The position numbers and the translations under genes were made by a program. 64,000 bases of DNA. It comes from Flavobacteriia bacterium (GTDB lineage: Bacteria; Bacteroidota; Bacteroidia; Flavobacteriales; Flavobacteriaceae). The stretch covers positions 1 to 64,000 of the forward strand of contig RDXY01000006.1 of the NCBI GenBank assembly GCA_004293045.1, in the 5' to 3' direction. Of this stretch, positions 10,002 through 18,622 are shown in pieces; the stretch's first letter is position 1, and the number at the start of each line of letters is the position of its first letter. Below the pieces are notes generated by a model, which was not told where the DNA came from, ran no database searches, and worked only from the letters and a program-made list of their open reading frames with translations.

Positions 10002-10660
10002 TGGCTTTGTAATAAAAATCTTATTTTCTTTCCTGAGTACCGTTTGTACTTTAATTCCTCTTATATAAATATACTTTTTTGAGGCACAAGATTTCATTGT
10101 AAACTCTACAATAGTCCTATTGTAAAATTTTTACTTTAGTAGTACTTCGATTTTTTTGACATTCTCAAAACATTAGGACCTGATTTTGCAGGACTTAATA
10201 TACTAGTAAAACAGCAATCTATTATGATTCGTTTGTATTAAGCAATGATTGCTTTTGCTTTTGATATTAATGCTGTATAGGCTATTATAAAAGAGCTGTT
10301 TACTCCAAAACACGGGTAAGATTGAAGCGATACGTTTCAATTCGTTAGTTATTTCCTTCTTCTAAATAGTTGAATTGGATTAATTTCTTACTTGATTTTG
10401 AATCTTTTCGTTAATTATATTCTATAAATATTTAACTCACTACATCAAATTCTTAAAAAAATTTTTGCCAATGCTAAAGCAAAGTAAGTTTGGTATTACA
10501 AATTAGCCCATTTATAGCTTAATTGCGCCATTTTGTTCTTTAAAGCTTGAATAATATTATAAATTATATTTTCTGTGTTATATGAGTAATAAAACAATAA
10601 TAGAAGTGAAGTAAATAGTTAGTTTATCGAATATAAAAATGACAATTAAATTTGTGGGAT
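10002..10660. other. Gene-poor intergenic stretch
   Basis: About 660 AT-rich bases with stops in all frames and no ORF in the track. I read both strands for a decayed transposase or a structured RNA and recognised neither. A short minus-strand run (near 10220-10340) reads as protein-like before hitting stops, but it matches nothing I know. It may be degenerate sequence left by rearrangement next to the duplicated giant genes. Confidence 0.5.
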
Positions 10661-10694
10661 AAAAAAAGCACCAACTTTTGTTGGTGCTTTTTTT
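10661..10694 (-). terminator. Terminator of the small T9SS cargo gene
   Basis: AAAAAAAGCACCAAC and GTTGGTGCTTTTTTT pair around a TTTT loop. The hairpin has an A-run on one side and a T-run on the other, so it could work from either strand. It lies about 60 bases past the stop of the minus-strand gene at 10755. Confidence 0.9.
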
Positions 10695-10754
10695 ATTATC
10701 TTATTCTAATCTTGATTATTGTGAATTTTTACAAGAATCAAATCAGTAGAAAAG

Positions 10755-11672
10755 TTATTCAATAACTAATTTTTTTGTAGCAGTTTTACCCTCTTCAGTA
10801 ATTTTTACTAAATAAACTCCAGCAGCTAATCCAGAAACGTTCATAGTAGAATTGATTTCTTTCGAGCTTAAAACTTCTTTACCTAAAATATCGAAAATTT
10901 GAACAGACTTGTTTGCATTTGCAGTAGATGTAAAGAATAGAGTATCTCCTTTTAAAGGATTTGGATACATAGTTAAACCCTCGATTGCATTAAATGACGA
11001 AGAAGACATTGTAGCTATTTCTCCAGAAATTACTACATCATCTATACTAAAGTTACCACCAGCAGCTTCAGCATTCCATCCATAAAATCTTAAAGTAGTA
11101 GGCCCAGTTAAATTTGTGAAAGAAGGACCAGATAAGGTTATAGTGCTTCCAACTTGTGCCGTATTATTATCTGTATTATAAAAGAAAATATTTCCAGTAA
11201 CCACCTCTAAACTAGCATTTGCAGGATTAATTGATGCAGGTAAATTAGCTGCATAGGAATCTACACTAGATCTAACCGAATAATTTCTAACACCTGTTCC
11301 AGATCTTTGTACTTTAAACGTAACCCCTGTTAAATTATATGCCGTGCCAGAAGTTGGCGTAATAGTTACTTGATAGTAGGTAGTTGCACTTAATGCACCT
11401 GTAAAATTAGCAAATACATTATCTCCATTTGCCGCTCCTAATGGTTGATTTGCAAAAGCAAATCTTCCAGTACTAGCAGAATTAGTTGGTGGAGAAGTTG
11501 TGTTAACCGCTGAAAAATTCCCAAAAGTTAAACCAGCCACAGTTGGAACAGGGCTTGGATCAGTAGCTCCAGATGTAGCCGTAACACCAGCAAAATCATA
11601 AGTCGCTGTAAATACTTGAGCAAATGAAATAGAAGCAAATGAAATAAAAAATAATGTGTATAGTTTTTTCAT
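10755..11672 (-). CDS. T9SS sorting-domain secreted protein
   Basis: A 305-residue exported protein. Residues 1-19 are a signal peptide ending SISFAQ. Residues about 20-215 form one beta-rich jelly-roll-like domain that ends with a FSIDDVVISGEI motif of the kind seen in PEP-CTERM/T9SS cargo. The last 75 residues (LTMYPNPLKGDTLFF to KKLVIE) are a type A T9SS sorting domain with the usual YPNP start and GVYLVKI strand. No active-site motif is visible, so its substrate is unknown. It stands alone with its own -7 box and terminator. Confidence 0.9.
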   Translation of the reverse strand: MKKLYTLFFISFASISFAQVFTATYDFAGVTATSGATDPSPVPTVAGLTFGNFSAVNTTSPPTNSASTGRFAFANQPLGAANGDNVFANFTGALSATTYYQVTITPTSGTAYNLTGVTFKVQRSGTGVRNYSVRSSVDSYAANLPASINPANASLEVVTGNIFFYNTDNNTAQVGSTITLSGPSFTNLTGPTTLRFYGWNAEAAGGNFSIDDVVISGEIATMSSSSFNAIEGLTMYPNPLKGDTLFFTSTANANKSVQIFDILGKEVLSSKEINSTMNVSGLAAGVYLVKITEEGKTATKKLVIE

Positions 11673-11696
11673 AGTATTTTTTTTTAAATTAATTTA

Positions 11697-11704
11697 CAAA
11701 TATA
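11697..11704 (-). promoter_or_regulatory. -7 box of the small T9SS cargo gene
   Basis: The minus strand reads TATATTTG, a perfect Bacteroidota TAnnTTTG -7 element, about 25 bases before the ATG at 11672. No clear -33 TTG was found at the expected spacing. Confidence 0.6.
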
Positions 11705-11990
11705 AAAATTTTGATTTAATAAAATAAAGTATTTTATATTATTTAATAAATTCTTAATTTCGATCATTAATTCTATCAAAAAATGCAAATATTTTTTATA
11801 ATCTTTATCTTGAATTAAGGGAAAGCTATATTAAATTATTTGGAATAAATTTACTATAAAGTGGTTTAGCCTATAAAAAAAATTAATTTATAGTCTAAAT
11901 TTATCATATGCCTTAAGAACAGAACTATTAAATAAAGAAAGCAACAAATAAAATAAAGATTCTGTACCAGGCTTTATTGAATGCCATATG
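11705..11990. other. Intergenic region between divergent genes
   Basis: AT-rich sequence between the T9SS cargo gene and the aminotransferase gene. No ORF, hairpin or repeat stands out. Confidence 0.5.
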
Positions 11991-11994
11991 ATTT

Positions 11995-12024
11995 TTGTAA
12001 AATTCACTGCTTTGACTATATTTG
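11995..12024 (+). promoter_or_regulatory. Promoter of the DegT-type aminotransferase gene
   Basis: A TTTTTG ending at 11997, a 19-base spacer, then TATATTTG at 12017-12024. This is a full match to the Bacteroidota primary sigma consensus (TTG, about 19 bases, TAnnTTTG). The ATG follows 15 bases later, so the leader is very short. Confidence 0.82.
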
Positions 12025-12039
12025 TAAAAAAATTACAGT

Positions 12040-13179
12040 ATGTCCCAATCTAAAATTTGGTTGTCTTCCCCTCACATGGGAGGTACCGAACAAAAATATA
12101 TACAAGAAGCGTTTGAAGCCAATTGGGTAGCTCCTTTAGGGCCTAATGTTAATGGTTTAGAGCAAGATTTACAAGACTATCTTTCTAGTGACGCTAAAGT
12201 TGGGGCCCTAAGTTCAGGAACCGCAGCCATCCATTTAGGGTTAGTTTTGTTAGGTGTGAAGGCCGGAGACGAGGTAATCTGTCAAAGTATGACGTTTTCA
12301 GCCTCTGCTAATCCAATTTTATATTTGGGTGCCACTCCTATTTTTATTGATAGTGAAACACAAACCTGGAATATTTGCCCGGTTGCTTTAGAAGAAGCCA
12401 TTGAAGATCGAATTAGCAAAGGGAAAAAACCTAAAGCTATTATCGCGGTGCATTTATATGGAGTGCCGTATCAAGTGGAGGAAGTAAGAGCTGTAGCCGA
12501 TAAATATAACATACCTATACTAGAGGATAGCGCAGAAGCTTTAGGAAGCTCATACAAATTACAAAAATGCGGGACCTTTGGTGATGTTGGGGCGCTATCA
12601 TTTAATGGCAATAAAATTATAACTACTTCAGGGGGTGGGGCTATCGTAACAAGAACCACTGCACAAAAAGAGAAAGCCGTTTTTTATGCCACACAATCCC
12701 GAGACAATGCACCACATTACCAACATTCCGAAATTGGCTACAACTACCGCATGAGTAATATTTGTGCAGGAATCGGAAGAGGACAAATGGAAGTCTTAGA
12801 TAAGCACGTAAGTTTACGAAGAGCCATGCACGATTTTTATGTGGAAGCCTTTAAGGGAATTGAAGGGGTAACCGTTTTTTCAGCTCCTAATGAAGATTAT
12901 TTTGCCAATTATTGGCTAAGTGCAATCACCATTGATGCATCTCAAACAAATGGGATTACCAGAGAAACCTTACGTTTGGCTTTTGATGCTGCTAATATCG
13001 AATCACGTCCTTTGTGGAAACCTATGCATATGCAGCCTATATTTGAAAAATACCCTTACTTTGGAGGCACTATAGCTGAAACCCTATTTGAAAACGGTTT
13101 GTGTTTGCCTTCAGGATCTAATCTTACCGATAGTGATCGTAATCGAATTTTAACGGTAATTAAGCAAGTGTTTGGTTAA
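12040..13179 (+). CDS. DegT/DnrJ/EryC1/StrS-family PLP aminotransferase
   Basis: A 379-residue pyridoxal-phosphate sugar aminotransferase of the family that aminates keto-sugar nucleotides for polysaccharide or glycan synthesis. Visible hallmarks are SSGTAAIHLGL (phosphate-binding region, about 58-68), VHLYGVP (about 137-143), LEDSAEALGS (about 161-170, the PLP-pyridine Asp) and SFNGNKIITTSGGG, in which K192 should form the Schiff base. The length is normal. The family normally sits in O-antigen, capsule or protein-glycosylation clusters; here it is a single gene with its own promoter and no sugar genes beside it. The exact sugar substrate cannot be told; PglE/LegC-like enzymes are the nearest I recognise. 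Confidence 0.92.
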   Translation: MSQSKIWLSSPHMGGTEQKYIQEAFEANWVAPLGPNVNGLEQDLQDYLSSDAKVGALSSGTAAIHLGLVLLGVKAGDEVICQSMTFSASANPILYLGATPIFIDSETQTWNICPVALEEAIEDRISKGKKPKAIIAVHLYGVPYQVEEVRAVADKYNIPILEDSAEALGSSYKLQKCGTFGDVGALSFNGNKIITTSGGGAIVTRTTAQKEKAVFYATQSRDNAPHYQHSEIGYNYRMSNICAGIGRGQMEVLDKHVSLRRAMHDFYVEAFKGIEGVTVFSAPNEDYFANYWLSAITIDASQTNGITRETLRLAFDAANIESRPLWKPMHMQPIFEKYPYFGGTIAETLFENGLCLPSGSNLTDSDRNRILTVIKQVFG

Positions 13180-13515
13180 GAGGTAATCTATTATTGGAAG
13201 ATTTGAAAATTCAATTTTGTTTTTCAATATTAAAAGCATATAACTTCCTTGTACCTATACAGCTCGTAATTCTTTCATAAAATTACTTTCATGTTTTTGT
13301 TTTAAACGCAAAGTAACGTTATAGTTTTTAATACTTTAAATTTAGCTTTTTGGTTTTTCTTAAAGGTAGTTGTTATTTTCTTGGATCATTTCGTAATTAA
13401 ATAGTAAAGACGATCTCTTTAACTTAAAACTTTAAAAATTTTTACCAAAATAATATAAAAAATCACATTTATAAATACATTTTTTTTACATTCGCACAAA
13501 ATAAGTATTTTAATT
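13180..13515. other. Intergenic region
   Basis: AT-rich, no ORF. A weak TTGAAAA / TTTTCAA inverted repeat lies just after the aminotransferase gene. TACATTCG at 13487-13494 is a near-match to a -7 box 22 bases before the next ATG, but no -33 element accompanies it. Confidence 0.45.
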
Positions 13516-14157
13516 ATGAAAACAACGAGTAAACTCCATTTAATATTTTTTTTAATAGTGTCTTCCTCACTTTATTCTCAGTTCAACGTGAATAATATTT
13601 CAGTTGAAGCGAACTATGGGTACACTGGAGCCATTTCACCTTATCAGAAAAAATTCAAATCTAATTTTTCGGGGATGAATCACTACGATATCGGAATACG
13701 ATATATGTTCAATGAAAAATTTGGTGCAAAAGTTACTTACAAATTAGATCATTTTGTAAACGATCCAGGTGGAAAAATAGGAATTACTTACAGTACGGTT
13801 TCATTATCAGGAATTTATAACGTTGGAAAACAATTGGGACTTACCTATTTAACTAGAGATAAACTAGGACTTAATGCCCACTTGGATGCCGGAATGGCAT
13901 TAGGTTATATTATTGGTAAAAATGATAGTGAGCAGGTAAAAATAGTAGGAATTGGAATTACACCGATGTATAAGGTTTCTAATAAATTAGCTCTAACGGC
14001 GGATTACACCCATAGCTTTACCATGGATCAAAATTATGGTTTTGACGGAATAATTTTAAATAAAAACAAAACGCCACAATCAGGGGCCTTTTATAACTTT
14101 TCAGTGGGTTTAATTTATTATTTAGGTGAAAACAAATACCATTCAGATTGGTATTAA
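13516..14157 (+). CDS. Outer-membrane beta-barrel protein
   Basis: A 213-residue protein with a signal peptide (residues 1-21, ending SSLYSQ) followed by alternating amphipathic beta-strands: HYDIGIRYMFNEKFGAKVTY, STVSLSGIYNV, and a final FYNFSVGLIYYLG strand. This pattern fits a small eight-stranded outer-membrane barrel like the N-terminal half of Bacteroidota OmpA-type porins. There is no C-terminal OmpA peptidoglycan-binding domain. The gene is monocistronic, with a terminator directly after it. Its exact function is unknown. Confidence 0.8.
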   Translation: MKTTSKLHLIFFLIVSSSLYSQFNVNNISVEANYGYTGAISPYQKKFKSNFSGMNHYDIGIRYMFNEKFGAKVTYKLDHFVNDPGGKIGITYSTVSLSGIYNVGKQLGLTYLTRDKLGLNAHLDAGMALGYIIGKNDSEQVKIVGIGITPMYKVSNKLALTADYTHSFTMDQNYGFDGIILNKNKTPQSGAFYNFSVGLIYYLGENKYHSDWY

Positions 14158-14179
14158 TTTAAATAAGTAAATATCAATA

Positions 14180-14225
14180 AGCCGTCTATTATTTTAATTT
14201 CTCAAAATAATAAACGGCTTTTTTG
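14180..14225 (+). terminator. Terminator after the barrel gene
   Basis: AGCCGT-C-TATTATTTT pairs with AAAATAATA-A-ACGGCT across one mismatch, then a T-run. It is a long stem 23 bases after the stop codon. Confidence 0.88.
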
Positions 14226-14284
14226 TTACATAATATATTGCTCACTTTTCAATTAAACCATTTGCTTAGAACACCTGTGTAAAT

Positions 14285-14944
14285 ATGAATAAATTTATTT
14301 TTTTATTATTTTTTTGGTCTTCTGTCTATTGTCAAGAGTTTAAATTTGATAAAATGGCTGTTTATCAATCCAAATCAGAAATTCAAGAAACACTTTTTTG
14401 TAATTCTAAAGATGGAGACTATGTTTTAAAAATAGGAAATGATGTTTTTGGTACATATGCTTATTTAGATGATTTCAAAAACAAATTGTCACATCGTTTT
14501 ATTGTTAATTCTATAAAACAAAATAATAACGAAATTCGACTTATATTTAATTACGAATATAGTATGAGAGATACAGTTGTTAATTTTGAAAATTATCTTG
14601 AGTATGAAGTTATTTCAGAAGATGACACTTATATTTATGGATCTATCACTAGTTATAAGAACAAAAGGAAGAAAAAACCATTTTCAAAATTTGAAATTAA
14701 AGTTTTAAAAGCAAAAGAAAGTTACTTTTATTTGTCCAGGTATCTGTTTTTTCATCCCTTTGAAAATAATAGTAGCTTTAATTTAAATATTAACGGAATT
14801 ATTCAGGAAGTAACTAAAGTAAGTGTTTTTAAATCTGGTAAAGAAGTTGATAAAACCGATTCCTACAATGATAAAAAATTAGCTTCTTTTCAGGAAGTTG
14901 ATTTTAATGTTACTGTTCCAAAAAGTTTCTACATAAAAAATTAA
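14285..14944 (+). CDS. Uncharacterised secreted protein
   Basis: A 219-residue protein with a signal peptide (residues 1-16, ending SSVYCQ). The rest is a hydrophilic, lysine-rich, beta-strand-like sequence without any motif I recognise. It has no T9SS sorting domain, lipobox or extra membrane segment, so it is probably periplasmic. It lies between two terminator-bounded units and upstream of the MoxR operon, separated by about 155 bases, so it is probably transcribed separately. It is similar in style, but not clearly in sequence, to the secreted protein at 32916. Confidence 0.7.
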   Translation: MNKFIFLLFFWSSVYCQEFKFDKMAVYQSKSEIQETLFCNSKDGDYVLKIGNDVFGTYAYLDDFKNKLSHRFIVNSIKQNNNEIRLIFNYEYSMRDTVVNFENYLEYEVISEDDTYIYGSITSYKNKRKKKPFSKFEIKVLKAKESYFYLSRYLFFHPFENNSSFNLNINGIIQEVTKVSVFKSGKEVDKTDSYNDKKLASFQEVDFNVTVPKSFYIKN

Positions 14945-15099
14945 AACGGCTAAAACGGCAAATTATTCTTAATTTTTTCTAAAAAAACACCATAAACCAC
15001 ATAATTTAACGGACAATTAACAACTTATATTATTTTTATATAGCAACTTGCGTTGTTAAAGTGTTTTTTTAAAATGTATAGAAAATAATTCAAAATAAA

Positions 15100-16104
15100 A
15101 TGCAAGAAAATAATACAGGGATAGACATTAGTGCGCTAAATGAAAAAATTGAAAACGAAAGTGCCTTTATTGATTTACTTACGTCAGAATTAGGAAAAGT
15201 AATAGTTGGGCAAAAATCAATGATAGAACGCTTGTTAATCGGCTTATTAGGTCAAGGACATGTTTTATTAGAAGGGATGCCTGGATTAGCCAAAACGTTG
15301 GTCATAAATACCTTATCTAAAGCCGTTCATGCGAGTTTTCACCGCATTCAATTTACACCAGATTTACTACCTGCGGATGTGGTAGGAACAATGGTGTACA
15401 ATTTTAAAGAAAATGAATTTTCTGTAAAAAAAGGACCCATTTTTGCCAATTTTGTCCTGGCAGATGAAATTAATAGAGCACCTGCTAAAGTCCAATCTGC
15501 TTTGCTTGAAGCTATGCAAGAAAAGCAAGTAACAATTGGCGAAACTACTTATAAATTAGACACTCCTTTTTTAGTTTTAGCTACACAAAACCCAGTAGAA
15601 CAAGAAGGAACATATCCGTTACCAGAAGCTCAAGTAGACAGATTCATGCTAAAAACCATTGTCGATTACCCGAAAATGGAAGAAGAACAACTTATTATTC
15701 GTAATAGTTTAAAGGAAACTTCTGCAACAATAAATCCAGTGGTAAGCATCGCGCAAATCATCAAAGCGCAACAAACCGTTAAGGAAGTGTACATGGATGA
15801 GAAAATTGAAAAATATATTTTAGATATTGTTTTTGCTACGCGTTACCCAGAAAAATATAGATTAGACAATTTAAAGCCATTAATTAGTTTTGGAGCTTCG
15901 CCACGTGGGAGTATCAATTTGGCATTGGCAGCAAAATGTTATGCTTTTATCAAACGAAGAGGCTATGTAATCCCTGAAGATGTTAGAGCCGTAGTACACG
16001 ATGTATTACGTCACAGAATAGGTATTACCTATGAAGCCGAAGCCGAAAACATCACTTCAGAAGATATCATAAATAAAGTTTTAAATCAGGTACAAGTACC
16101 TTAA
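15100..16104 (+). CDS. MoxR-family AAA+ ATPase
   Basis: A 334-residue cytoplasmic ATPase, first gene of a MoxR-Bat operon. The Walker A motif is EGMPGLAKT (about residues 58-66), the MoxR variant with AKT, and Walker B is LADEINRAP (about 119-127). Further marks are QNPVEQEGTYPLPEAQ and DRFMLK, and a C-terminal helical lid. MoxR ATPases are thought to act as chaperone-like factors together with von Willebrand factor A proteins, which follow here. The first 20 residues are a family-typical N-terminal helix, and the ORF length is normal. Confidence 0.95.
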   Translation: MQENNTGIDISALNEKIENESAFIDLLTSELGKVIVGQKSMIERLLIGLLGQGHVLLEGMPGLAKTLVINTLSKAVHASFHRIQFTPDLLPADVVGTMVYNFKENEFSVKKGPIFANFVLADEINRAPAKVQSALLEAMQEKQVTIGETTYKLDTPFLVLATQNPVEQEGTYPLPEAQVDRFMLKTIVDYPKMEEEQLIIRNSLKETSATINPVVSIAQIIKAQQTVKEVYMDEKIEKYILDIVFATRYPEKYRLDNLKPLISFGASPRGSINLALAAKCYAFIKRRGYVIPEDVRAVVHDVLRHRIGITYEAEAENITSEDIINKVLNQVQVP

Positions 16105-16160
16105 ATTTGGTTTAAACAACAGTTACAGTTAAAAATCTGTTACTGAAACAGAATGCCAAA

Positions 16161-17027
16161 ATGGAAACGAAAGCGTTACTAAAAAAAGTCAAAAAAATTG
16201 AAATTAAAACCCGAAGATTGAGCGATCATATTTTCTCGGGACACTATCACACGTCTTTTAAAGGACGAGGTATGACTTTTTCTGAAGTGCGCCAATACCA
16301 ATATGGTGATGATTTTAGAGCCATAGATTGGAATGTTTCCGCAAGAAATAATGATGCATTTGTAAAAATATTTGAAGAGGAACGCGAATTAACCATGATG
16401 TTAGTTATCGACTGCTCAGCATCTCAGAATTTTGGAACCTCTTCTCAAAACAAAAAAGATATGGTTACCGAAATTGCTGCAACGTTGGCTTTTTCGGCTA
16501 CACAAAATAACGATAAAATAGGGTTAGTGTTATTTACCAACGAAATAGAATTATATATTCCACCTAAAAAAGGAAAATCACACGTTTTAAAAATTATCCG
16601 CGAATTAGTCGAATGGCAACCGAAAAGCAAAACTACCAATGTGGCCTTTGCGTTAGAATTTTTATCAAGCGTAATAAAAAAACGAGCTATTGTGTTTTTA
16701 ATTTCCGATTTTATGACTTCCGATTTCCAAAAACCGCTGCAAATTGCTTCTAAAAAACACGATGTAACAGGAATTAGAATATTTGATTCCCGCGAAAAAT
16801 CACTCCCAAATGTAGGAATTATTCAAATGCAAGATGCAGAAACGAAACAAATGATTTGGTTAGATACACAAACCGCAACTACCCGTTTGGAATATGAAAA
16901 AAATTACAAAAACAAGGTTGAAATTTGCCAAAATATTTTTCGTAAATGTGCCGCAGGATTGGTAGAAACAGAAACAAATGAAAGTTACGTAACAAAATTA
17001 GTAACCTATTTTAAAAGTAGAGCCTAA
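16161..17027 (+). CDS. DUF58 domain protein of the Bat operon
   Basis: A 288-residue cytoplasmic protein with the DUF58 signature: FSGHYHTSFKGRGMTFSEVRQYQYGDDFRAIDW near residues 25-58, then a VWA-like fold with VIDCSASQNFG (about 98-108) where a MIDAS DxSxS motif is partly kept. DUF58 proteins nearly always accompany MoxR ATPases. It starts 56 bases after moxR. Its stop overlaps the next start in TAATG, so translation of the two is probably coupled. Confidence 0.93.
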   Translation: METKALLKKVKKIEIKTRRLSDHIFSGHYHTSFKGRGMTFSEVRQYQYGDDFRAIDWNVSARNNDAFVKIFEEERELTMMLVIDCSASQNFGTSSQNKKDMVTEIAATLAFSATQNNDKIGLVLFTNEIELYIPPKKGKSHVLKIIRELVEWQPKSKTTNVAFALEFLSSVIKKRAIVFLISDFMTSDFQKPLQIASKKHDVTGIRIFDSREKSLPNVGIIQMQDAETKQMIWLDTQTATTRLEYEKNYKNKVEICQNIFRKCAAGLVETETNESYVTKLVTYFKSRA

Positions 17028-18622
17028 TGCAAATTAAATTTATTTTTCTTTTCATATTTTCTGCAGTTGTTGGGTTTTCTCAAACAATAGAAACGGCTGT
17101 ATCTAAAAAAGAAATTAAAATTGGCGAACAAATTCAGCTTACTTTAAAAACAAAAGTAAACCAAAAAGAGGTGGTTTTTTTCCCCGATTTAGATTCGATT
17201 GGTACACTTGAAGTGGTGCAATCTTTTCCAACAGAAAAGAATAAGAAGGGCAACCAAACCGAGTGGATAAAAAAATACAACCTTACGCAATTTGATGCGG
17301 GCACCTATAAAATTCCAGCATTAGAAGTACTAATAAATAGCAAAAAAATAAATTCAGAAAGCATTACTGTAGTGGTAACAGATGTAGTAGTAGATACTAC
17401 CAAGCAAAAAATGCACGAGATAAAAGAAGACGAAGTTCTTTCTATACAACCAGAAGAAAAGTCTCATGAACTTTCAGACTATCAAATAATTTTAGGTGTA
17501 TTTTTTGCTTTTGTCTTAGCAGGACTACTTTATATAATTTTGCGAATAAAACAGCGTAAAAAAACAAAATCTGAAGCCTATATTTCTCCATATAATAGAG
17601 CCTTTTTAGCTTTTTCAGAAGTAAATGCCAATGCCAATTCTAAAGAATATTATTCTAATTTAACCCAAATAATAAAATCATATTTTGAAAAAACGTTAGA
17701 ATTTTCTGCGTTAGAAAGTACTACGGAACAGTTTATTTTTAAACTAAAAAACGCAGTAAAAAACAAGAAATTTGAAATCACAGAAACGGCTATTGCTCAA
17801 ATTGAAACCCTTTTTACTAAGGCAGATTTAGTAAAGTTTGCCAAAATTATTATTTCGCTACCAGAACAAAATGCAGATAAAATAGCTTCGGAAAATTTAA
17901 TTAATGTTTTTCATAAAACAATACCTGTTACTGCCGAAGAACAACAAGTTGCGTTAGCCAAATTAGTAGAAATAGGACAACAAAATAAATATAAAAACAT
18001 CAGACAAACAGCATTTATTGTAACCTTTTTAGTGGCAATGGTTGCTGTTGTAACCTTTTTTGGATGGGAAAATGTAACCCATCATTTTTCCGCAAAAATT
18101 AACGGGAAAGATGCCGATTATTATCTAAAAAAAGAATGGATAGTCTCTGAATATGGATTACCTATTTTGCAAGTAGAAACGCCAGAAGTTTTAGTTCGTG
18201 ATTTGGTTACATCAAAGAACCCAAATATTAAAAATATCGCACAATTTTCTTGGCAAAAACCGGAGGATAAATTAGCGGTCTCAGTTCAAACCATCGCGTA
18301 TAAAGATTCTGTAAAAGTAAATTTAAAACAGCTTTTTAATGACGAATTAAGTCAGTTAATGCAAGAACAAGCTAATAAAATTCAAACTACAGCTAAAAAA
18401 TTTAAAAACGTTAAAGCGCTTTCTGGAGATGTTTTAGAAGGAACTTTTGAAATAACTGAAACGAATGAAACCAAAAAAATGCGATTTTTTACCGTTTTTA
18501 TTACTGATAGTTATGGCTTACAAAAAGTCAGAATTACCCATGATGCTAAGGACAAATTAGCTAAAGATTTTATAGATCGAATTACAAATAGTCTCGAACA
18601 ACTAAATCAAGAAGATGAATAG
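17027..18622 (+). CDS. Bat-operon membrane protein (BatD-like N-terminus, DUF4381-like middle)
   Basis: A 531-residue exported membrane protein. Residues 1-18 are a signal peptide (AVVGFSQ). An immunoglobulin-like region resembling BatD follows (about 19-120, KKEIKIGEQIQLTLKTK). There is a transmembrane helix at about 153-172 (YQIILGVFFAFVLAGLLYII), a cytoplasmic helical region resembling DUF4381 (SNLTQIIKSYFEKTLEFSAL), and a second transmembrane helix at about 327-346. The remaining 180 residues are soluble. The exact role is unknown. Its place between DUF58 and batA is the usual one for this class. It overlaps batA by 8 bases. Confidence 0.8.
   Translation: MQIKFIFLFIFSAVVGFSQTIETAVSKKEIKIGEQIQLTLKTKVNQKEVVFFPDLDSIGTLEVVQSFPTEKNKKGNQTEWIKKYNLTQFDAGTYKIPALEVLINSKKINSESITVVVTDVVVDTTKQKMHEIKEDEVLSIQPEEKSHELSDYQIILGVFFAFVLAGLLYIILRIKQRKKTKSEAYISPYNRAFLAFSEVNANANSKEYYSNLTQIIKSYFEKTLEFSALESTTEQFIFKLKNAVKNKKFEITETAIAQIETLFTKADLVKFAKIIISLPEQNADKIASENLINVFHKTIPVTAEEQQVALAKLVEIGQQNKYKNIRQTAFIVTFLVAMVAVVTFFGWENVTHHFSAKINGKDADYYLKKEWIVSEYGLPILQVETPEVLVRDLVTSKNPNIKNIAQFSWQKPEDKLAVSVQTIAYKDSVKVNLKQLFNDELSQLMQEQANKIQTTAKKFKNVKALSGDVLEGTFEITETNETKKMRFFTVFITDSYGLQKVRITHDAKDKLAKDFIDRITNSLEQLNQEDE

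Noticed and set aside
10002-10660. Remnant of an insertion sequence in the gene-poor gap
   Set aside because: A short minus-strand stretch reads as protein-like, but it has stops, no terminal inverted repeats and no recognisable transposase motif.
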